Shown in pieces: positions 1-5,938 of a stretch of DNA of 10,416 nucleotides (position 1 is its first letter; the number at the start of each line of letters is the position of its first letter). Below the pieces are notes generated by a model. That model saw nothing but the letters and a program-made list of their open reading frames with translations. It did not search any database and was not told the DNA's origin. Origin of the DNA: Methanomassiliicoccales archaeon PtaU1.Bin030. GTDB lineage: Archaea; Thermoplasmatota; Thermoplasmata; Methanomassiliicoccales; Methanomassiliicoccaceae. A program made the translations under genes and the position numbers. The DNA is taken from positions 1 to 10,416 of the forward strand of contig MVRB01000113.1 of the NCBI GenBank assembly GCA_002067635.1, read 5' to 3'.

Positions 1-1
1 G

Positions 2-1228
2 GCATCGCAGGGCGTGCATGGAGCGGTGGCCATCACCGCTGTGACGGCCCAGAACTCATGCAGGGTGGCCAGGATATTCCCCTTGCCGGTGGAGGAGATC
101 ATCGCGCAGATGGATGCCGTCATGGAGGACGTCCACATATCGGCGGCCAAGACCGGCATGCTGTACTCAGCGGAGATAGCCTCGGCCGTCGCCGAGAGGC
201 TGGCCTCCACCGATCTTCCCCTGGTGGTGGACCCGGTGTTGGTGGCTGGTGTGGGCGACCCCCTAGGACGGGATGGCCTGGTGGAAGCGGTGCGCGAAAG
301 GATCGCACCGTTGGCGACAGTCATAACTCCCAACATCCCCGAGGCCGAGGTCCTTACTGGACTGAGAATATCGACGGATGACGACGTGCGGATGGCCTGC
401 CGAGCCCTGGCAAAGCTGGGGGCGGAGGCGGTCCTGCTCAAGGGAGGCCATCTGGACGGGGACATGAGCGTGGATACGTTCTACCACGAAGGTAAGTTCC
501 TGCGCCTAGGATCACCTCGCGTGGAGGTCCGCGGCCATGGTGGGGGATGCATCCTGTCCTCGTACATCACGGCCAACCTGGCGAAGGGGAAGGGGATGTG
601 GGAGTCGTTCCTCGTGTCGCGGGCTGCCATCATGGAATCGATAGCCTGTCGGTCCCATGTAGGGAGAGGAGTACCTCTGGTGGAGCCGATGGCCGGCGTC
701 ATCAAGGATGCGCACCGATACCGCATCTCTTCTCGACTAAAGGCCTCAGCAGAGAGGGCGGGAGAGATGCTTCCGAAAAGCTGGGTCCCTGCGAACGGTG
801 CGGACATGGTGTTCTGCCTCCCTGGTGCCGCGAACAAAACGGACGTTTGCGGGGTGAGCGTCCCCGCCCGTATCATTGAGGGTGGGCGCTGTCCTTCCTT
901 CGGAAGTGCCCCGCGCCTGTCCACGGCGGTCCTGACGGCCATGAGGCACGATGGGGGGATAAGGGCCGGGATAAGCCTGAGGTGCACTAACAGCGTTATC
1001 ACCTGGGCTCGGCACGAGGAAATGACCGTCGGTACCTATAGGAGAAGGATGGCGGCCGGGGACCTCGCCTGTTGTGAGAGGGAGGGTATGGAAGAGCTAA
1101 TAAACTTCCTTGGATGTGTCCCTGATGTTGTCTGTGACCGGGGTGGCCCGGGAACGGAGCCCCTGGTCCGGGTGCTAGCCTCCAGCCCCGAAGAGCTGGT
1201 CAGCAGGATCGAGAGAGCCCTAAGGTGA
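2..1228 (+). CDS. thiDN: ThiD-ThiN fusion: HMP/HMP-P kinase with C-terminal thiamine-phosphate synthase domain, 5' partial
   Basis: The reading frame is open from the first complete codon at base 2, so the true start and about 30 N-terminal residues lie outside the window. Counting from the GTG at 14, residues 1-235 are a ThiD ribokinase-fold kinase, which phosphorylates hydroxymethylpyrimidine (phosphate) in thiamine synthesis. Matching segments are TAVTAQNS, KTGML, VVDPVLVAGVGDPL, TPNIPEAEVLTG and LLKGGHLDGD. Residues 245-404 match ThiN, the archaeal thiamine-phosphate synthase that joins HMP-PP to thiazole phosphate (CLPGA, VPDVV, TEPLVRVL). Oddities: the ThiD anion-hole motif, usually GTGC, reads GGGC (Cys179 kept). 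Several ThiN signatures differ from the family as I remember it: R301 where a His is usual, SLRC for NIRY, and TEPLV for KEPMI. Activity of the ThiN half is therefore uncertain. The stop TGA lies 9 nt before the next gene, so co-transcription is likely. Confidence 0.88.
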   Translation, partial: ASQGVHGAVAITAVTAQNSCRVARIFPLPVEEIIAQMDAVMEDVHISAAKTGMLYSAEIASAVAERLASTDLPLVVDPVLVAGVGDPLGRDGLVEAVRERIAPLATVITPNIPEAEVLTGLRISTDDDVRMACRALAKLGAEAVLLKGGHLDGDMSVDTFYHEGKFLRLGSPRVEVRGHGGGCILSSYITANLAKGKGMWESFLVSRAAIMESIACRSHVGRGVPLVEPMAGVIKDAHRYRISSRLKASAERAGEMLPKSWVPANGADMVFCLPGAANKTDVCGVSVPARIIEGGRCPSFGSAPRLSTAVLTAMRHDGGIRAGISLRCTNSVITWARHEEMTVGTYRRRMAAGDLACCEREGMEELINFLGCVPDVVCDRGGPGTEPLVRVLASSPEELVSRIERALR

Positions 1229-1237
1229 GGATGATCT

Positions 1238-2398
1238 ATGCGAATCGCCATGTTCACGGACACATATCTGCCAGCACGCGATGGCGTGGTTACCTCCATA
1301 CTGCTGACCAGGGCGCAGCTGGAACGCATGGGTCACGAGGTTTTCATCTTCGCTCCCGACCCCGGAAACGGCCATAAGGAGGAGGACGTCTACTACTTCC
1401 GTTCCCTAAACTACAAAAAGTACCCTGGCTACAACGCCGCGATCTTCCCCTCCAACAAGTGTGAGATACTCAAGGAGCTGAAGGTGGACATCATACACAA
1501 TCACGGCCTGTTGTTCATGGCCGTGCGCTCGATGTTCGCGTCCCGCACCCTCCACATACCGAACCTTGTGACGTTCCACACCATGCTCACGGACGCGGCC
1601 AAGTTCTACTCCCCCATCGATGTCCCCGACTGGATGCTTACCAGGCCGTTCTGGTTCTACCTGCGGGAGCTATTGGAGAGGGCGGATGCAGTGGTCGCGC
1701 CCACGAACGCCATCAAGAACGAGCTGCTCTCCTACGCCCCCAGCATGCACCGTGTCGAGGTCATCCCCACGGGGGTGGACACTTCCCGCTTCAGTCCGAC
1801 CGTGGACGGGGCGGCCTTCAGGGATCGATATGGTCTCAGGGACGAAAAGGTCCTCATGCACGTTGGGAGGATCGCCATGGAGAAGAACCTCGACCTCATC
1901 CTCGACGGCTTCTCCCTGCTTTCAAAGGAGGACCCTCAGGTGAAGCTCCTTCTCGTGGGAGAAGGGCCGGCGAAGAAGCACTACCAGCAACGGGTCCGTG
2001 ACATGGGTCTGGAGAGAAAGGTCCTGTTCACCGGGTTCGTGCCGGATGAAGAGCTGCCGCACACGTATGCTGCCTGCGACGCCTTCACCATCGCCTCCAA
2101 GTTCGAGACCCAGGGGCTGGCAGCGCTGGAGGCCATGGCCACCGGAAAGCCCGTGGCAGGCATTAACTTCCGGGCAGTGGCAGAGATGGTGAGGCCGGGC
2201 GAGAACGGCTATCTGTTCGAGGAGGACGTTAGATCATGCGCGAACGCCATGAAGGAGGCCCTGTTACATTCTCAGGACCTCAAGGAGAGCACCCGGCGGT
2301 TCGCCCTCGAATACTCCCAGGAGAAGAGCGCACTTAAGCTGGTCGAGCTGTACGAGGCCACCATCGAGCGCAAGAAGAGACCGCTGAACGGAAAGTAG
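1238..2398 (+). CDS. GT4-family glycosyltransferase (GT-B fold)
   Basis: This 386-residue retaining glycosyltransferase of family GT4 probably acts at the inner face of the membrane with a nucleotide-sugar donor. The N-terminal Rossmann half starts TDTYLPARDGVVTS (residues 7-20), a pattern seen in diacylglycerol glucosyltransferase and PimA-like enzymes. It continues with IIHNHG and TFHTM. The linker carries GVD at 179-181. The C-terminal half has GRIAMEKN, the VGEGPAKK loop and the E-x7-E donor-binding motif (E290 in FETQG, E298 in LEAMA). Length is normal for the family. The ATG at 1238 follows a purine-rich AAGGTGAGG at 1222-1230 with a spacer of about 7 nt, which supports the start. The stop is TAG, with a TAA two codons later. 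The acceptor is not identifiable; a lipid is plausible from the subfamily look and the membrane-protein neighbours. Confidence 0.88.
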   Translation: MRIAMFTDTYLPARDGVVTSILLTRAQLERMGHEVFIFAPDPGNGHKEEDVYYFRSLNYKKYPGYNAAIFPSNKCEILKELKVDIIHNHGLLFMAVRSMFASRTLHIPNLVTFHTMLTDAAKFYSPIDVPDWMLTRPFWFYLRELLERADAVVAPTNAIKNELLSYAPSMHRVEVIPTGVDTSRFSPTVDGAAFRDRYGLRDEKVLMHVGRIAMEKNLDLILDGFSLLSKEDPQVKLLLVGEGPAKKHYQQRVRDMGLERKVLFTGFVPDEELPHTYAACDAFTIASKFETQGLAALEAMATGKPVAGINFRAVAEMVRPGENGYLFEEDVRSCANAMKEALLHSQDLKESTRRFALEYSQEKSALKLVELYEATIERKKRPLNGK

Positions 2399-2427
2399 TT
2401 CTAAGACATACTGATTATCTGAAGAAA

Positions 2428-3036
2428 ATGACCGACATAGGTACCGTGGTCTATGATCTGTTCCAGCCGTTAGGACTCTATGGCGGTCTGGTCTGCATTT
2501 TCATACTGTTCTATGTGGATGCCATACTCTTCCCCACGGTGCCGGAGCTGTTCACGGTCATCATCTTCACCACCGTGCCGCTGAACCCCGGACCCTCCCT
2601 GCTCATGTACGCAGGGGGGGTGCTGGCCACGATCGTGGTGGCGGAGATCACCGGCGTCATGACCCTGTACATGGTCGTTAAAAGGGCCAAGGTGCCGGAG
2701 CGCATCTGCGAGGTCATCCGTCGTTACCAGGCGTTCCTGTTCTGCCGGGACGAGCGCATGATCCTGGTGAACCGCATCGCGCCGGTGGTGCCATTCCTGG
2801 GGGCGTTCATCGCGGTGACGCGATGGAGCTTGAAGAAATCGCTCGCCTTTGTCGTCATCGGGGGGGTGGTCAAGTACGGGATCATCCTAGCCCTAAGCGG
2901 CATGTTCGTGGTCTATTTCTCACAGGGTACGGCCAGGATAGCGACTGTGGTGATGGTGCTTCTCATCATCCTGCTGAGCGTTATCGTCTCCTATTATCGG
3001 AAAAGGAAGTCGCAAGATGCGTGTGGTACTGCTTAA
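2428..3036 (+). CDS. DedA/VTT-like polytopic membrane protein
   Basis: This 202-residue protein is almost all hydrophobic, with about five to six predicted membrane segments (near residues 15-35, 38-50, 60-85, 118-135, 138-160 and 168-190) and a basic C-terminal tail, YYRKRKS. The segment NRIAPVVPFLGAF, followed by VTRWSLKKSLAF and a glycine-rich helix, resembles the R-x-x-P-V/G-x-R/P re-entrant motif of DedA/VTT proteins. The early FPTVPELF could be the first re-entrant loop. Some bacterial DedA proteins return undecaprenyl phosphate across the membrane; the same role here with an archaeal dolichyl carrier is inference. No clear Shine-Dalgarno precedes the ATG at 2428, and no alternative ATG, GTG or TTG lies between the previous stop and 2428. 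The gene ends 20 nt inside the next gene, suggesting translational coupling. Family assignment is from pattern recall only. Confidence 0.7.
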   Translation: MTDIGTVVYDLFQPLGLYGGLVCIFILFYVDAILFPTVPELFTVIIFTTVPLNPGPSLLMYAGGVLATIVVAEITGVMTLYMVVKRAKVPERICEVIRRYQAFLFCRDERMILVNRIAPVVPFLGAFIAVTRWSLKKSLAFVVIGGVVKYGIILALSGMFVVYFSQGTARIATVVMVLLIILLSVIVSYYRKRKSQDACGTA

Positions 3037-4081
3037 CCCCTATCACTATCCCTACATGGGAGGCATAGAGCACCGGCTGCATGAGGTGTCCTGCCGGCTG
3101 GCGGGAAAGCATGAGATGATCGTCCTGACCTCCCAGCTGCCAGGCACCGACTTGGAGGAGGAGCGCGACGGCTATCGTATCGTGCGCCTTCCATCAAGGT
3201 TCATCGATATCTACAACCCCCCGTTCGTCAGCACTCCCGGGGTTCTGGAGGCACTGCAGAGGCTGGACCCTGACGTGGTCGATTTCCACTACCGTTGGGC
3301 CCCGTCCTACACCAAGGCCATGAAGCGATACGGGGGGAAATGGGTGTTCACCTTCCATAACACATACGGGGAAGGTCACGGACCCAGCCGTGTCCCCAGC
3401 CTGATCAATGACGCCCTGTTCTGCCGCATCATCAGGAAGCGCCGGGTGATCTGCATCACCGAGTTCATAAGGGGGGACCTGTTGAAGAGGGGGTTCGACC
3501 CGGCCCTGCTGGATGTCATCCCCCCAGGGATCGAGGTCCCCGCGGAAGCGGGCAAGGAAGGGGACTACATACTCTTCGTCGGACGATTGGTAGGGACCAA
3601 GGGCATACCGTACCTCATCAGGGCCATGGATCATGTCGACGGCCGCCTCATCATCGTGGGGGATGGGCCCGAGAGGGAGCGCCTCGAGTCAGTGGTCCGA
3701 TCGGCAGGTGTGAGGGAGAAGGTCACCTTCACTGGCCGGGTCACCGAGGAGAGGAAGATCGAGCTGCTCTCCAACTGCAAGGTGTTCGCCATGCCGTCCC
3801 TGTTCGAGTCCTACGGCCTGGCGGTAGCGGAGGCCATGTCCTGGGGCAAGCCGGTGGTGGCATCACGGGTGGGGGGCCTGCCGGAGGCCGTTGGCGACGG
3901 CGGGGTTCTCGTTCCCCCCAGGGACAGCAAGGCCATCGCCGCGGCCCTCAACCTTCTGCTCAAGGACGATGAGGTCCGGAGGGCCACCGCCCGGAGGGCG
4001 CGTGAGCACATCCTGAGGTTCTCCTGGGACAACATCGTGCATGATGTGGAGGCCACTTACCGCAAGGTGGCGGAGGAATAG
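3017..4081 (+). CDS. GT4-family glycosyltransferase (GT-B fold)
   Basis: This second GT4 enzyme has 354 residues. The N-terminus LNPYHYPYMGGIEHRLHEV carries the GGIE(x)H signature of PIG-A and PimA-like transferases. VVDFHYRW and FTFHNTYGEGHG follow, and IPPGIEVP marks the domain linker. The C-terminal half shows FVGRLVGTKG, VGDGPERERLE, VTFTGRV and the E-x7-E motif (E264 in FESYG, E272 in AEAM). The start at 3017 overlaps the end of the VTT gene by 20 nt and is preceded by GGAAG at 3005-3009 with a 7-nt spacer, so this start is well supported. The stop is TAG. It differs from the upstream GT4 (E-x7-E contexts FESYGLAV versus FETQGLAA), so it is not a recent duplicate; the two probably add successive sugars. 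Donor and acceptor cannot be read from the sequence. Confidence 0.9.
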   Translation: MRVVLLNPYHYPYMGGIEHRLHEVSCRLAGKHEMIVLTSQLPGTDLEEERDGYRIVRLPSRFIDIYNPPFVSTPGVLEALQRLDPDVVDFHYRWAPSYTKAMKRYGGKWVFTFHNTYGEGHGPSRVPSLINDALFCRIIRKRRVICITEFIRGDLLKRGFDPALLDVIPPGIEVPAEAGKEGDYILFVGRLVGTKGIPYLIRAMDHVDGRLIIVGDGPERERLESVVRSAGVREKVTFTGRVTEERKIELLSNCKVFAMPSLFESYGLAVAEAMSWGKPVVASRVGGLPEAVGDGGVLVPPRDSKAIAAALNLLLKDDEVRRATARRAREHILRFSWDNIVHDVEATYRKVAEE

Positions 4082-4088
4082 CAGCTCG

Positions 4089-4871
4089 ATGTCCTATGCA
4101 TTGATCGCGCTCGTCCTTCTGGTGGCCTGCACCCTCGCCTACATGGCCCTGAGCTTGGGCAGGAAGGGTGGGATCGAGGTCCTAAGGAATGCCAAGGAGG
4201 AGTGGCCCTTCGTCCTTCTCCTGTTAGCATCGCTGGGCGGAAGAGCCTGGGCAGAGCGGTCGATCGTGATTTCCGTGCCTCCCCTGCTGTTGCCCGATGC
4301 CTTCCATCTCCTCGGAAAAGAGGTCGCGGTGATGCAGTCACGGTTTCCAGGAGAGCTCGTGTCCTTTTTCTCCTTCCTATATGTGATCGTTTTTCCCCTG
4401 ACGCTGTTAACGGCTTCCCTGTGGATATTGTCCAGGGACCACAGCAGGTTCCGGACTTATTGTGCATCCGTTGCCATCGCCAGCCTCATCCTGCTGATGG
4501 CCCACATGCTGATTCTCTCGACCCGTCCCGCCCTGGACCCTGCGTCCGGAATATCCCCTCTGCTGTACCAGGACCCTTTATGGGGGCCCCTTTCCAGCCA
4601 TCTGATCTCACGCGGTCAGAGCTTTCCCAGCGGCCACACCGTCCTCCTGACCGTGGTCGTCCTGTCGCTGCAGGGGGAGGGAAGAGCAGTAACGATCGCC
4701 CTCTCCATTCTCTGCCTCACCATGCCAGGTTTGCTCTACCTCGGACTCCACTGGCCTGCGGACCTGGTCTTCGGCCTGCTCCTGGGATGGTTCAGCGCCG
4801 TATCTGGACGGTCTCTGCTGGGCATATCCGGAGGAGGTCGTCCTACCCGATGGAGACGAGGGTCACTGTGA
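4089..4871 (+). CDS. PAP2-superfamily integral membrane phosphatase (divergent active site)
   Basis: This 260-residue membrane protein starts with a hydrophobic helix (MSYALIALVLLVACTLAYMAL) and has about six membrane segments. PAP2 enzymes dephosphorylate lipid phosphates or polyprenyl diphosphates on the outer membrane face. Visible motifs are the RP of motif 1 (R146-P147), PSGH of motif 2 (P180 to H183) and H221-W-P-A-D225 of motif 3. Two usually conserved phosphate-binding residues are changed: the motif 1 Lys position is H139, and the motif 3 Arg position is L215. The nucleophile and acid/base histidines (H221 and H183) remain. I chose the ATG at 4089 because GGAGG lies at 4072-4076 and the membrane helix follows directly; an in-frame ATG at 4041 would overlap the glycosyltransferase by 41 nt and add a charged prefix. 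Its 3' end overlaps the convergent FKBP gene by 29 bp. Confidence 0.82.
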   Translation: MSYALIALVLLVACTLAYMALSLGRKGGIEVLRNAKEEWPFVLLLLASLGGRAWAERSIVISVPPLLLPDAFHLLGKEVAVMQSRFPGELVSFFSFLYVIVFPLTLLTASLWILSRDHSRFRTYCASVAIASLILLMAHMLILSTRPALDPASGISPLLYQDPLWGPLSSHLISRGQSFPSGHTVLLTVVVLSLQGEGRAVTIALSILCLTMPGLLYLGLHWPADLVFGLLLGWFSAVSGRSLLGISGGGRPTRWRRGSL

Positions 4872-5715
4872 AGGTCAGCTCCTTCCCTGCCACCTCTTTG
4901 TCGTGATTGATGATGGCCGTCCCGTTGGCCTCGTCCACGCTCTCCACGTAGATCTCGGAGCCGTTGTAGTCGAGACCTTTCTTGTTGAACGCGCTGGAGG
5001 AATCGAGCTGGTGATGCACCGTGATGTTATCGCCTGTACTGTCGTAGGTGGCGTTGATCTGCCAACCATAGCTGGGGTCCGATGAGCTTCCATACGCCCT
5101 GAACTCAGCACCACCAACAGGTATGTTGTTGAGGATCCGGACGTTCTCACCGTCGACGAACAGCACCTGCACGTTCCAACCATAGATCGGGTCGGTGTAC
5201 AGCATGAAGCCGGCGGGAGTCGCGCTGAAGTAGTCCTCGAAATCGCTTATGGACATCGTCCTCTGGACCGGCACCGACTCCGTGAGCTGGAGGATGGTCA
5301 GCTTGCTCTCGTTGAGCTTGTAACCCTCGCCAGCGGGTATGACGATCGTCCTCGTCTCCCCCTTCTTCATGCCCACGATCCCGTCGCTGAATCCGGCCAG
5401 TGTGCCCTGCGAGCCAAGGACGAACTCATAGGGCCGGTAGACGGTCTCGTTGCCCCTGAAGGTGAACGAGAGCGACTTGGGGTAGGTGGCATTGTCCGCG
5501 GCCACCGAGTAGATCGAGGTGTCGAAGACCCTTCCATCCGCCAGCCTCCCTATGTAGTCGACCTTCACTGTATCTCCTTTCTGCGCTGCCCGGCTCTCTG
5601 CGGTGAAGAACAGGAAAGCCCCTACTGATGACACCACCAGCAATAGGACGATAACGAGGGCTATGAGAGCGTTCTTACCATCACGATCCTGGGATAATGT
5701 GGACCTCGACCTCAT
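4843..5715 (-). CDS. Membrane-anchored FKBP-type peptidyl-prolyl isomerase with enlarged insert domain
   Basis: This 290-residue protein probably acts outside the cell as a folding helper for secreted or membrane proteins. A basic N-terminus is followed by one membrane anchor at about residues 15-38. The FKBP core begins at GDTVKVDYIG (48-57) with VFDTS (63-67), matching the active-site Tyr and Phe-Asp of the family. It continues with TLAGFSDGIVGMKKGE (105-120) and ends with NHDKEVAGKELTFTV (270-284), the usual last strand. About 130 residues sit between these parts, longer than the standard SlyD-type insert-in-flap domain. That insert contains two similar segments, DPIYGW (175-180) and DPSYGW (213-218). 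The start ATG at 5713-5715 lies about 30 nt downstream of a TATA box, so the mRNA is probably leaderless or nearly so. The stop is TAG. Several N-x-T/S sequons (for example NAT, NES, NGS) are compatible with archaeal N-glycosylation. Confidence 0.88.
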   Translation of the reverse strand: MRSRSTLSQDRDGKNALIALVIVLLLVVSSVGAFLFFTAESRAAQKGDTVKVDYIGRLADGRVFDTSIYSVAADNATYPKSLSFTFRGNETVYRPYEFVLGSQGTLAGFSDGIVGMKKGETRTIVIPAGEGYKLNESKLTILQLTESVPVQRTMSISDFEDYFSATPAGFMLYTDPIYGWNVQVLFVDGENVRILNNIPVGGAEFRAYGSSSDPSYGWQINATYDSTGDNITVHHQLDSSSAFNKKGLDYNGSEIYVESVDEANGTAIINHDKEVAGKELTFTVTLVSIG

Positions 5716-5744
5716 GGGACCGGGCCAGTGATTCTGTTCGCTCG

Positions 5745-5752
5745 ATTTATAA
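5745..5752 (-). promoter_or_regulatory. TATA box of the FKBP gene
   Basis: On the minus strand this reads TTATAAAT, a good archaeal TATA box. Its centre is about 33 nt before the FKBP ATG (5715), which places the expected transcription start within a few bases of the start codon and predicts a leaderless or very short leader. The surrounding ATATTATAAAT is nearly symmetric, so a plus-strand reading (TTTATAATAT) could also bind TBP towards thrS. Confidence 0.6.
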
Positions 5753-5822
5753 TATGTGGTCCAAAAGGCAAAGATGGCACAATGTAAGGTTCCGGCCAGG
5801 ATGGTTCTGGACCTCCGAACTT

Positions 5823-5848
5823 GTTCGATCCTCGAACCTAATTTTTTT
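5823..5848 (+). terminator. Hairpin plus T7 in the FKBP-thrS intergenic region
   Basis: GTTCGA (5823-5828) and TCGAAC (5832-5837) form a perfect 6-bp inverted repeat around TCC, followed four bases later by seven T residues (5842-5848). On the plus strand this has the form of an intrinsic terminator. No plus-strand gene ends here, because FKBP and thrS diverge, so it would act only on a transcript begun upstream in this gap. It may instead be a chance structure. Confidence 0.3.
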
Positions 5849-5891
5849 GCTCGCTACCTCCGAGAGGGCCAGTTGGGATGCGATAGCCATA

Positions 5892-5914
5892 TTCTCCGGA
5901 GAAACGGTAAATAT
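5892..5914 (+). promoter_or_regulatory. Probable thrS promoter with abutting 12-bp palindrome
   Basis: TTCTCCGGAGAA (5892-5903) is a perfect 12-bp palindrome. The purine-rich GAAACGG overlaps its right arm and could be a BRE, followed by TAAATATG (5907-5914) as a TATA-like box. That box lies about 30 nt before the thrS ATG at 5939, the usual archaeal spacing for a very short leader. A palindrome touching the BRE is a plausible repressor or activator site. The element and spacing are seen; function is inferred. Confidence 0.45.
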
Positions 5915-5927
5915 GCGACAGGTATTA

Positions 5928-5931
5928 GGAG
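5928..5931 (+). promoter_or_regulatory. Shine-Dalgarno GGAG that sets the thrS start
   Basis: GGAG lies 7 nt before the ATG at 5939. The frame is open further upstream to an ATG at 5756, so this site, together with the family N-terminus MKTLYIHSDYLEY, decides the start. If transcription starts where the TATA-like box at 5907 predicts, the GGAG would be at or before the 5' end, so the two signals partly compete. Confidence 0.5.
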
Positions 5932-5938
5932 CGGCCTG

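Noticed and set aside
481..1002. Several long minus-strand open frames, here and at 3194-3634, 4057-4467 and 7046-7558.
   Set aside because: They lie opposite well-supported genes, show no family motifs, and are expected by-products of GC-rich coding sequence.
4041..4088. A longer PAP2 start at ATG 4041.
   Set aside because: It would overlap the glycosyltransferase by 41 nt and add a 16-residue charged prefix; the ATG at 4089 has GGAGG upstream and starts with the membrane helix.
5821..5840. GTTCGATCC resembles a tRNA T-loop.
   Set aside because: The bases flanking the loop do not form a five-pair T-stem, and no acceptor, D or anticodon arm is present nearby.
5756..5938. The thrS frame stays open upstream to an ATG at 5756, adding 61 residues.
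   Set aside because: The archaeal ThrRS editing domain begins at MKTLYIHSDYLEY (5939), GGAG lies 7 nt before that ATG, and the upstream stretch contains promoter-like and hairpin sequence with no family similarity.
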